The notes below the pieces were generated by a model. That model saw only the letters and a list, made by a program, of their open reading frames with translations, was not told the DNA's origin and ran no database searches. Source: Brachypodium distachyon (lineage: Eukaryota > Streptophyta > Magnoliopsida > Poales > Poaceae). Taken from it: a DNA stretch of 64,000 bases. Each line of letters opens with the position of its first letter. Within the stretch, counting starts at the first letter, position 1. The DNA lies in contig NC_016133.3 of NCBI RefSeq assembly GCF_000005505.3, forward strand, positions 47,023,237-47,087,236, read 5' to 3'. The position numbers were made by a program, and so were the translations under genes. Shown here piece by piece: positions 25,421 through 34,359 of this stretch.

Positions 25421-26102
25421 TAGATCCCTAAAATTGTACATTTTAATAGGCCTAGAATTCCTTTTGGTAGTTTGTTCGATCAACAGCTAATGAATTGCTA
25501 ATTGCTCATTAGATAAAAATTGTAGGAGAGGCTCACACCATACAAAACTGATTGCTAATTGTTAAACTTGAAGATCCATAATTAGCTACAAGAACAAATT
25601 ATGAAAAAGATGGTACAGGGGAGGCGAACAGAACAGTGTGGTGACCACTTTGTATCACCTTCACTAATCCTAGATTTTCTTAGCCTGATAAGTCCTCTGA
25701 GTTTTTCACAAATGCGCAGGTTTATTATATTAGTGTGTTCTGGTGAGTCAAGCTACATAGTAGGAACCATGAAAATAGAAACAGGTACTTATCCAATCAG
25801 GCACTCAAGTACCCGATGTCTGATAATTTCTTACACTTGCGTTAAAAAATATATTTTTTGTTCTTTAAAGATGTTGTTCCATTCAGAATCTAATATATAT
25901 AAAAGCAAAACAAATAATTTAGCAAAGATCATCAGTAGGCTTAGCAAAATAAAAATACAAACGGATTAATAGAGTAAAACACCATTCTTAACAAGAATTT
26001 CCGCAGCAACGCGCGGGGTATCATCTAGTTTTGATTGAACTCGGTAGTCCAAAATATGAAGTGCCCATACATTACCACCAGCCACTAGTAGGAAATATAA
26101 TA

Positions 26103-26266
26103 TTCCCTCCATTCCAAAATACACCTCATATATATTTGTGCACTTGGATCAAGACAACTCTCGTTTCTAGTGCATGACCACTCATATTGGGTTAAGAATA
26201 AATGGATGATAGTTATTGGCCGGGTGCGGGTACAAGAGAAAAATGAGGTGTATTATGGAATAAATG
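26103..26266. mobile_element. Stowaway-like MITE
   Basis: ATTCCAAAATACACCTCAT near the left end is complemented by ATGAGGTGTATTATGGAAT near the right end. The left edge TTCCCTCC is preceded by TA. The right boundary is approximate. Confidence 0.7.
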
Positions 26267-26346
26267 AAAAAATCTATACACGTTGTATTGTGGAATAGAG
26301 GAGTAACAAGTAGTCCAAAATATGAGCTCCAAAATACATACTGGCT

Positions 26347-26613
26347 CTACCATACAACTTTCCTATCACCTATCAAACCATTGGCGATACTTTCACAAAC
26401 CACATCCAATGTTGGCATTATGGACTCCTTGATGAAGACCAGGAAGGCCCACTCCCCCGGCATATAGTTCTCATCTTGGTCACATTTATAGAACTTTTCG
26501 TTATATAAAGCACTCTCTCTAATCCAGTTATGAAGCGCCATGCGTGCAACTTATGCGGGTTTGCTTCTCAATTGCATAAGGAGGGACATGCAGTAGGATA
26601 CACCATTTCATCC
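26347..26613 (-). pseudogene. PIF/Harbinger transposase C-terminal remnant
   Basis: Reading the minus strand from 26613: GMKWCILLHVPPYAIEKQTR, then a frameshift, then VARMALHNWIRES, a spacer, and a D-E-rich stretch ending at a stop at 26347. This is the C-terminal part of DDE_Tnp_4 (HARBI1/ALP1-like) transposases: 'KW.IL...P.YP...Q..II.AC..LHNFIR'. The N-terminal two thirds with the first catalytic Asp residues is missing, and the frame is broken near 26545. It cannot make an active enzyme, but it supports the Harbinger assignment. Confidence 0.72.
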
Positions 26614-26866
26614 CAATTTGCTTTTGGTTGGTTCTGCTTTTCTTGTTCTATCTATATACATCAACGACAAGCATATTTGTTAATAGCATACATACAAGAA
26701 CCCCAATCCATGAATGCCCCATCAATACAACACACATGCATACATCTATGAAATACATCTATACATCCACACATAATACATGTACACAAAATCCCAGGTC
26801 CATCCAAACATGCAGCAGAGTGGGCATCCATATATGCAGCCACATTAGAGAGAGAGGAGGGGAGGA

Positions 26867-26883
26867 GGGGGGGGGGGGGGGGG
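26867..26883. repeat. Homopolymer G(17); a second G(14) at 27130-27143
   Basis: Two long G runs bracket a GC-rich block of 250 bases in an otherwise AT-rich region. Run lengths may carry assembly error, and the tracts could form G-quadruplexes. Confidence 0.85.
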
Positions 26884-27565
26884 CTCACCTTGTCCTCAGA
26901 GGTAGCAGGTTGGTGGCAGGGTACGACGGTGAGCAGCTCGGGGAGGACGCCGACGAAGTAGTGTGGTGACCGGCGGCGAAGGGCTCTATGTCGGGGGCGC
27001 CCATAGAGGCAGGGTTCGAAGGGACTTGCAGCGAGAGGGCCGGTGGAGGGCAGGGGACTCAGATCCGGCGAGGGAGGGCGGGGAGGAGAGCGACGACAAC
27101 CCTAGCCGCCGCTTCCCATGGGCAAGCGAGGGGGGGGGGGGGGTGAGGGGGGAAAATTGAAGGGGTTTTCACTTGTAAGGTTGTGACATTTTGGTCGTAA
27201 TTATGGGGAATAGGAGGGGTAGCGCTAAGCGGGATAGCCAGAGGCTCGGGAAGCACCTCAGGACGTGCTTTTGAGCTTTCAGTGCAAATTGGAGAAGTGC
27301 TTTCCATAAGCATTGCATGGCTTTTTTGCTTTTTGTTTGAGATTCTGCTGAGGGTTAGAAGCACCTAAAGCACAAGCAAAGCCCAAACAAACTGGGTCTT
27401 AACCAGGCCAGGACTTCAACAAAACACTTCTATTCCAGGCTGGCCCGGTCAGGCAAGAAACTTATATATTCGTACTTTTCATTATGTCAGGTCTTGTCAC
27501 ACATACATGCCAAAAAAATACAACTGAAGGTAATCTTTCAACTTCTGTTCCCTACTAAAAAACTA

Positions 27566-27647
27566 CTGCCTCCAATCCTGCCAAAAACTAAACTCCTCCA
27601 TTTAGTATTGTGCTAAATCAACGAAACTTGTTATGAATCGGGGGGAG
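27566..27647. mobile_element. Stowaway-like MITE (diverged)
   Basis: CTGCCTCCAATCCTG at the left and ATGAATCGGGGGGAG at the right lie between TA dinucleotides. The inner part (TTGTGCTAAATCAACGAAACTTGTTATG) resembles the element at 30683. Confidence 0.6.
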
Positions 27648-27737
27648 TAGTTAATTTAACCCCAATATAAACGTCAAGAGCAGACTAAATTATCCAATCC
27701 TGCCAAAAAGAATGGAAAATGGCAGGATGTGAAGAAA

Positions 27738-30700
27738 TCAACCATCACGGGTTAGCTTGAATGCAAGGAGAACAAACAGGAGGGTGAATATAATCATAAA
27801 CGCAGCGAAGGACAAAATGACGCCCTGTGAAAAACCCTTCCTTGCTTCTCCAACCAGCTCAACTTCGCTTAACAGGCGCCTTACTTCGTTCATGTCTGAA
27901 TCCTTTGCAGCGCGGAATAATCTGTTGTGAACCTCATCCAGCTTGGTGAGCCTTCTGGCTCGATTTGAATCCCTTGCAGACCAGATGAATCCAGTCATCC
28001 TCCACAAAAGGATTCCAACGTAGATTGCTACAATGCAGTCAACAGTGTAATGATGACGCCCCCGTATCTCCCTCTGGGCACTGTGCAGGACTAGAAACCA
28101 TATGACAACAGATATCCAGCCCCCATAGGCTTCCTGCATAGAAAGTGTTAAGATGGATATTTGTTCCTTTTACTATCATTTTTCTTGAGAACAGATTTAG
28201 GGATTAACAGCTGAGCACAGAAATTAAACCAACGTTTGTCCAAATGAAGATGGAAACTCATATTGAAGAAAAACAGATGACAATCGCAAGCTGAGTCTTT
28301 CACCAAAATAGAATAATCGACCAGAGACGAATCTAATGAATGTTACTAAAACAGCAATAGCATAATGAACAGAGCCTAGAACTGATGAACGCAGATTTAA
28401 GAAAAATCAAATTGCCCCAAAATTGAGAGAGGCTCATATTGAAGAGAAGAAGATAGACAGTGGCTTGCTGAACTTTTACCACAGGAAATACAATGAATGA
28501 TATAAAACCAGCAATAACTTACTGAAGAGTGCCTAGAACTGATCAATGGTCTTATTTTATAAGGACTTGTATATAAGTATGGACACAGGCTGTGGGATAT
28601 CCTCTAAGGCTGAAGCACATATTAGAAACAAAAACTGTATAGAGTCAGTGTATCACATTTCTGTATCAGTGACATTACATGTTTGAAAATAGGGTGAAAA
28701 CTTTAAAGCCACAAAACCTTGCACCAGAGAGTGGGATCATGAGGAGACCTGCATCCTCTGCTCCATGGCTCAGGAGACCGTCAAACAGCTTTGTTTTGCA
28801 TGGACTGCCCTTTTCTTAATAAGGTGTGGGCAGATGTTAGATGATGGAAAGGAAACTTCACTTTCACGATAGATGAAGCACACAAAATCGAGGAGTGGCG
28901 GAATGGAGATCGCAAGATTTTTGGTAAAGAAAGGTGATGCGAAATGGATGGGCCCCTCATCTATACCATCTGGGATGTGTGGAAAGAGCGAAATCGTCGT
29001 CTTTTCTCCAATGAGGCAAACGAGAGTGGATATGTTGGGCTTCTTATTCACGAAGACTCTCATTTGTTTAAATGGGCTTCTGTGCCAAGGGTGGTTGCTG
29101 TAATCTCTGACGGAGAGTAGTTGTTTTAAATCGCTGTAAGTTTTTTTGCTAACCTTGACCCTAATAACCAAGGTTAGCACTACTCGTTTTCTCCTATGAC
29201 GAATGACAGAGCTCCTGCCAGTTTTCCTCAAAAAAGAAAAAGAGGAAAAAAGGGTGACCCTGCCACCCTGGTGAGTTTAATTTCATATCATTTGCAGCAG
29301 AACATAAGGAAGGGTAAATGCATAGCAATTTCAATTTATGTCATGACGAATAGGGGGGAGAACATACCGTCCATGCCATAGCAGTCAGGACAGCAACAAG
29401 CATATGCCCACTATATATAAGATCACTACAACCACCACTGGCTTTCTTCAGCAAATGATACCATGAAGGGCCTTCTCCAGCAGTTGGCCTCAAAATGTCT
29501 ATTAGGAAGTTCATATGTCCCCACTCAGGTCTATACTCAACAGCATAATCTTGAACAATTGCTGTAATAAGAAAAGGATAATAAACAGTTACTTCAAATA
29601 AAAGAAGCAGCTATTTTCATTTGTTAAAATGCTCTAACCATATGGCATATCCTCCTGCATGACCCGACGGATTGCAGCTGGATCAGAGGCATATGGAGCA
29701 TAATATTTCTGTGCCCAAGGATGATAATGGTAAGGTATTTGATACCGAGCTTCAGCACACCAAGGCCTCGGGGATGGAAGAATCGTAGCAAGGAATGTTA
29801 TGGTCCGGAGAAAACGCCCTACTGCCATAGTGAACATATACCTTGTGGCTATTCCAAGTCCAGGACCTTTGATGCAGTCAAAAAGTGCTGAGAACCCCAA
29901 CATGATAAATAACATCAAATAGTGATGAAGTGTGATGATCTGAGCTCTCAGTAGATCAACCACAGTTTGAGGAAGCCTCTCATTCAGTGCTAGAAGCAGC
30001 CACTGACCAGTGTCCGGAAGAGGAGCAGTAGATCTGTGAATAGCATCGGAGCTATCTAAGTTTAGCTCTTTCAAGATTACAGAGTTCGTGTATGCCTCGA
30101 AAGGTGCAAAATGAAAGTATTTTGCACTCAAATAAATGCAATGGAAACTAATATTGTTAAAGAGTGTACCAAGGGTGTTGATGTTTCCCAAGACAGGGAG
30201 GTGGCATCCCAATATCCAAACAATGGAACTAAAACGGTATGAAAAACTGGTAAGTTGTTTCAATTCCATCAAATTTATAAATTATAATCACTTGAAGAAT
30301 TCCAAGTTGAACAGGAGGAACAAAACCATGACTAACATAGCTATAAAAAAGGTTATAATATATACTCCCTCCGTCCCAAAATAAGTGACGTGGATTTGTA
30401 TAGATTCTTATGCAAATCCACGTCACTTATTTCAGGATGGAGGGAGTATATAAACAGAACGAGCTTTTATGTACATGTTTGATGGCGCATCAGCCAATGA
30501 TTGCAGCTTATAATTTTTGCTTCACAATCAAACAAAACATTATATTTCCTATGCAAAGCACCATCTATCTATTCACATTCCTCACTTAAAGCACAATGTC
30601 TTGAGCTAATTGTCCTAACTCGTATTGGGATAAGTTGATGTGTGGCCCAAAGGTGTGATGAACATATGATATATATTTCTTACTCCCTTCGATCCATAAC

Positions 30701-31274
30701 AAGTGTCAAGGAATTGTACTAAATTTAGTATAACTTTGTACTAAATCACCGACACTTGTTATGGATCGGAGGGAGTAGCAACTAGTAGGAGTTTACGATA
30801 CGGGGTACAACTGTCCACGTACCAAAATGCTGATGCCTTGCCTCTTAGAAAAGTTGCAATCCTCATATTACAGGTCTATAACAATACCAAAGATGAACGG
30901 TGTGCCCAAATTCGACAACTAAAAGCGTCCGGAGTAGACCTGTGCCATTGGCGGCCGAGCACGGAGGAGACGAATCGGACGGAGATGGCCTCGCAGAGGA
31001 GCGCGGCGAGCATGAATGTCAAGGCGGCGAGGAACCGCGGGGCGGTGCGGAGCTCGGCTTCCCAGCGGCGGTAGAAGGGCGCGCGGGCGGCGGTGGCCAG
31101 CGCCAGAGCCGGCCAGAGTGCCGGCTGCAGCCGCCCGTGCAACGAGGGAGAGAGGTGCCGGAGGTAGTCCGTGCCAACGTACGCCGCGGCAGCCAGACCC
31201 AGACCGCCCGGCGCGAGGGATCGCAGGCGAGCCGCTGGACGCGGTGGCGAGATGGGCCGCTTCGGCATCGGCAT
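27738..31274 (-). CDS. Sphingomyelin-synthase-like (PAP2_C) membrane protein
   Basis: The gene has four exons on the minus strand: 30940-31274, 29639-30033, 29368-29561 and 27738-28133. All introns are GT-AG and the frame is kept through phases 2, 1 and 0. The product is 439 residues, a multi-pass membrane protein. The sphingomyelin synthase-like PAP2_C core is visible. IYSGHM in exon 3 carries the first catalytic His. RGRHHYTVDCIVAIYVG in exon 4 carries the second His and the Asp of the H-H-D triad used to move phospho-headgroups between lipids. LLALNERLPQTVVDLLRAQI, LPSPRPWC and WAQKYYAPYASDP in exon 2 match the plant family represented by Arabidopsis At1g43580. The C-terminal tail ends in a hydrophobic helix. 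By homology it acts in sphingolipid or ceramide headgroup metabolism in the Golgi or ER, but plants make inositolphosphoceramide, so the real substrate is uncertain. Confidence 0.88.
28745..29245 (+). mobile_element. LINE 3'-end fragment in intron 3 of the PAP2_C gene
   Basis: On the plus strand, opposite to the host gene, the frame from 28953 to a TAG at 29118-29120 reads IYTIWDVWKERNRRLF and continues to VVAVISDGE. 'IW.IWKERN.R.F' is a hallmark of the C-terminal zf-RVT region of plant L1-type LINE reverse transcriptases. Upstream, 'FAWTALF' and 'CPLF.NKVWADV' read as broken frames of the same domain. The fragment ends in an A-rich tail (CTCAAAAAAGAAAAAGAGG) around 29228-29246. It is a typical 5'-truncated insertion. 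Confidence 0.75.
30365..30446. mobile_element. Stowaway MITE in intron 1 of the PAP2_C gene
   Basis: CTCCCTCCGTCCCAAAATAAGTGACGTGGATTTG and its near-perfect complement form an 82-base hairpin, flanked by TA. Confidence 0.95.
30683..30775. mobile_element. Stowaway MITE in intron 1 of the PAP2_C gene
   Basis: CTCCCTTCGATCCATAACAAGTGTC pairs with GACACTTGTTATGGATCGGAGGGAG, flanked by TA. Confidence 0.95.
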
Positions 31275-31440
31275 AGGCGGGGAATTCTGGGGAGAGCTCC
31301 TCCTGGTCTGGACATGGCTGAGCCGATTGGAAAATCAGTATTCCATTTTCTCCCTATTTAGTCACCGCAAGTGTAGGGAGAAAAACATCCGTTGCCAGTT
31401 GCCACACAAAAATGAACTGCCTAACACACTCGTTTTCTTT

Positions 31441-31700
31441 TTTTGACCGGGCCTAACACACGGGACTTTTGTTGCAAGTATTTTTCATTGGGTTTGAAGG
31501 TACGTTTTGCTTTTGATCTAGTCACATACTGTATTGCTGAGCTCAAATTTGCAAAAAAAAAAAAAACTCTTCGTTTTTTATCTTCAGATGGAAAATTGCA
31601 CCCGGGGAAACTTTTTCTGTTTGCCGATTCGAAGCATCTTGTGTCGGTTGTTTCCGAACGTATTGTAAGAGGCTGGTTTTTGACCGGGCCTAACACACTG
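31441..31700. repeat. Direct repeat TTTGACCGGGCCTAACACAC, two copies about 235 bases apart
   Basis: The phrase TTGACCGGGCCTAACACAC occurs at about 31443-31461 and again at about 31679-31697. Each copy is followed by a related GTTGCAAG/TTTGCAAGA stretch. The spacer has an A(13) run and no ORF with known motifs. Confidence 0.75.
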
Positions 31701-31889
31701 GTTTTGCAAGACGTTACATGCGTATTTAGACAAAACTGCGATAATAAATTTTGCCCCAAGGGGGTTATAATTTCAGAACGATTGGGCAACGAAAAAAAGA
31801 ACAATGTTTTTTCGTGTTGGGTCACCATGATGTAATCATGCAATCCCAAAAAAGATGTCACGGAATGCTTTTCCTATGGTGCCTCAGCT

Positions 31890-33690
31890 CATCGCTGGTC
31901 GAGGTGCATAGAACAATCCAGGTGCTTACCCATAGTTGATGGTAGCTTTGCTGTTATGATCATACTAAATGCATTAGCAACTTGTTTGCATCCGTCATTT
32001 GGGCCTAGAATTATGGAATTCATTTGAATTCCAAAAATTAACTTGTTTGGTTGGCATGGAACTGGCGACATGAATTCAATCCCAAATTTCATGAAATCAC
32101 CCTATAACTTTCTAAAGCCATCATTTCTCTGGAATTATCTCTCCACTTTACAAATCCATGTGGTAGACAAACATGATTTTTGAACCCGGAATTCAAATTC
32201 AACCAAATGAAATCCTATAAAAGATTGGATTTCATTTCATTTCTATCAAATAAGAATTATTGTGACTAATTAGGCCATGTAGTTGTCATCCAAATAATTG
32301 CAATAACAACAATTTACCGGGGCAAGTAGATATGGATAAACTGTCAAATATGCATGCATTAATTGACAACCGCTTGTTAACAATCTGCAAGTAGTGTGCC
32401 CCAGACATTTTTTTATAGCAAATGTTAATTATATGGTCGAGAAAGGTAAATAACTTGGCAAGTGTATACATATAACCTGGCAACCGCTTGTCAATAATTT
32501 GGCAAGTGTACGCCTGACATTATTTGGGACAATTTTTGTGAGCGAATGTTAATTATTAATTATAAGGTACGATTAAGGTAAATAATTTGATAAGTGTGCA
32601 CAAATAAACTGGCAACCGCTTGTTAATAATTAGGTAAGTGTACGCCAGACATTACTCTGAGAAATTGTCAATTATATGATATGATTAAGGTAAATAACTT
32701 AACAAGTGTTCCTAAAAAAACTTGACAAGTGTGCACAATAAACTGATATCAATTTGTTAATAATCTGGCATATGTACCCTAGACAAATATTTGCTAGCGA
32801 ATACTAATTACACGGTATGGTTAAGGCAAATAAAAGACTCGAGAAGTGTGCACAAATAAAATAGCGCAAGCTATAGTACGAAATAACATGTATAGTATTT
32901 GCAGCGGGCCGTTGCTAAATCTTACATCGTGCTATTTAAAACCTTGGTTACCATGCAATTCCAAAAAATGGTATCTGCTGTGGATTAGAGGTAGCAGCTT
33001 CTCACTTGAGAGAGGGTTGGGTTGGGTTGATGAACAATCCAGGTGCTCACGCATGGTTGATGGCAGCTTTGCCATTGTTATGATTATAGTAAATGCACTA
33101 AGATTATTCTGACCAATTAGGCCCTGTAGTTGTCACCCAAATAATTGCAATTGCAATAACAACAATTTACCGTGCAAATAGATACGGATAAGCCGATAAA
33201 TATGCATGCATAATTGGCAACCGCTTGTTAACAATCTGACAAGTATGCCTAGCAAATGTTAATTATATGGTTGATAAAGGTAAATAACTTGGCAAGTGTA
33301 TACAAATAACCTGGCAACCGCTTGTTCATAATCTGGCAAGTACAAGTGACAAGTTTTTGTGAGCGAATGTTAATTATATGGTAATTAAGGTAAGTAACTT
33401 GACAAGTGTGCACAAATAAACTGGCAACCACTAGTTAATAATCTGGCAAATGCACGCCAACATTATTGTAAGCAATTGTGAGTTACGTGATATGATTAAG
33501 TTAAATAACTTGGCAAATGTGCACAAATAAACTGACAACAGTTTGTTAATAATCTGGCAAATGTACCCTAGACAAATTTTTGCTAGCGAATACTAGTTAC
33601 ATGGTATGGTTAAGGCAAATAAAATACTTGATAAGTGTGCACAAATAAAATAGCAACATCATATTAAATAACCTGACAAGTATACATCGT
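31890..33690. repeat. Tandem segmental duplication with internal 130-base repeats
   Basis: Unit 1 (about 31905-32890) and unit 2 (about 33030-33690) both begin GAACAATCCAGGTGCT(T/C)AC, then ...TTGATGGnAGCTTTG, then ATTAGGCC(A/C)TGTAGTTGTCA(T/C)CCAAATAATTGCAAT. Each continues into several diverged repeats of about 120-135 bases with the core GGCAACCGCTTGTTAATAAT-CTGGCAAGTGTACGCC and GTTAATTATATGGT-AATTAAGGTAAATAACTTG. There is no ORF and no palindromic unit. This is non-coding satellite-like DNA between the divergent PAP2_C and MAK16 genes. Confidence 0.75.
31977..32252. mobile_element. Dispersed 0.3-kb repeat, copy 2 (inverted relative to 18719)
   Basis: It shares CATTTGGGCCTAGAATT, TAACTTGTTTGGTTGGCATGG, CATGTGGTAGACAAACATGATTTTTGAA and TTCAACCAAATGAAATC with the complement of 18719-19025. 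Unit 2 of the surrounding duplication lacks it (AAATGCACTAAGATTATTCTG at 33092-33112), giving an empty site for comparison. Confidence 0.72.
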
Positions 33691-33828
33691 CAAATAATGA
33701 TGGGATCCGTAGCTATCTCTACCGATGGGATCTAAGTTTGTTTCATGCAATGATGCGATATGAAAGCTTCGTGGGGCTCCAATTTCCCCGAATTGGCTCA
33801 TATAGCAGTTTTGCAGTCATTTGTTTTA

Positions 33829-33959
33829 GCACTTCCTCCGTCCAATAAAGGATGTTTCAATTTTGACCAAATTTGAATGCATCTATACACTAAGTCATGT
33901 TTAGATACATTCAAATTTTGACAAACTTGAGATATTTTTTGTTGGATAGACGAGTTCTG
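33829..33959. mobile_element. Stowaway MITE
   Basis: CTTCCTCCGTCCAATAAAGGATG near the left end and a diverged GTTGGATAGACGAG near the right end lie between TA dinucleotides. It belongs to the same subfamily as the elements at 274 and 3621. Confidence 0.78.
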
Positions 33960-34359
33960 TAGTCTTGTTGTCTTAAGGCCCGAGTTGCTGAGTTTTTTTT
34001 TTATGGAACTGCTGCGGCACGCGCACAGAAGAAATAAGCTGGTTGCTTGCTACGCAGGCCAAAAGAAAGTGGGCCAGTGAATGCACATCCGCACGGACAA
34101 ACTGGGCCGCATGCAGGCCGGTTCGTGGGAATCCGCAGAGCGCACGACGGTACACGCGCTCGGGAGCGGGCGCCGCCGGCCATCCATACGCAGCGAGGCC
34201 GCTGCGGGCGTTGCGATCTCCAAAAAAGAAACCCTCCGTTGCAAATCATATTACTCCGTAGTACAAAAACCTAGAAAAACAATCACACCTCCTCTCCTCC
34301 GTTGCTCGAAAGCAGCACGAGCAGGAGGAGATTAGGCAGTTGCATCGGCGGCGTCGAAG

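Larger units (their letters stand above)
20119..27398. mobile_element. PIF/Harbinger transposon, interrupted by nested elements
   Basis: The left end GGCCCTATTTGTTTGGGCT and the right end (reverse complement GACCCAGTTTGTTTGGGCT) match at 16 of 19 positions. Each is flanked by TTA (20116-20118 and 27399-27401), the Harbinger target site. A minus-strand transposase remnant lies inside at 26347-26613. Removing the nested 3.2-kb element with its solo LTR and one target copy (4155 bases) leaves about 3.1 kb, a sensible autonomous PIF size. Two Stowaways also sit inside. The GC-rich part near the right end (26885-27160) may be the transposon's own leader, because it ends in a plausible minus-strand splice donor (GACAAG then GTGAGC). 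Confidence 0.68.

Noticed and set aside
31443..31861. Overlapping ORFs of 130 and 146 codons on opposite strands near the PAP2_C promoter
   Set aside because: Neither shows a family motif. The region contains a direct repeat and an A-tract and looks non-coding.
32286..33690. Regularly repeated 120-135-base units that could suggest a CRISPR-like array
   Set aside because: The repeats are long, diverged and lack unique spacers of fixed size. This is a plant nuclear locus with satellite-like DNA.
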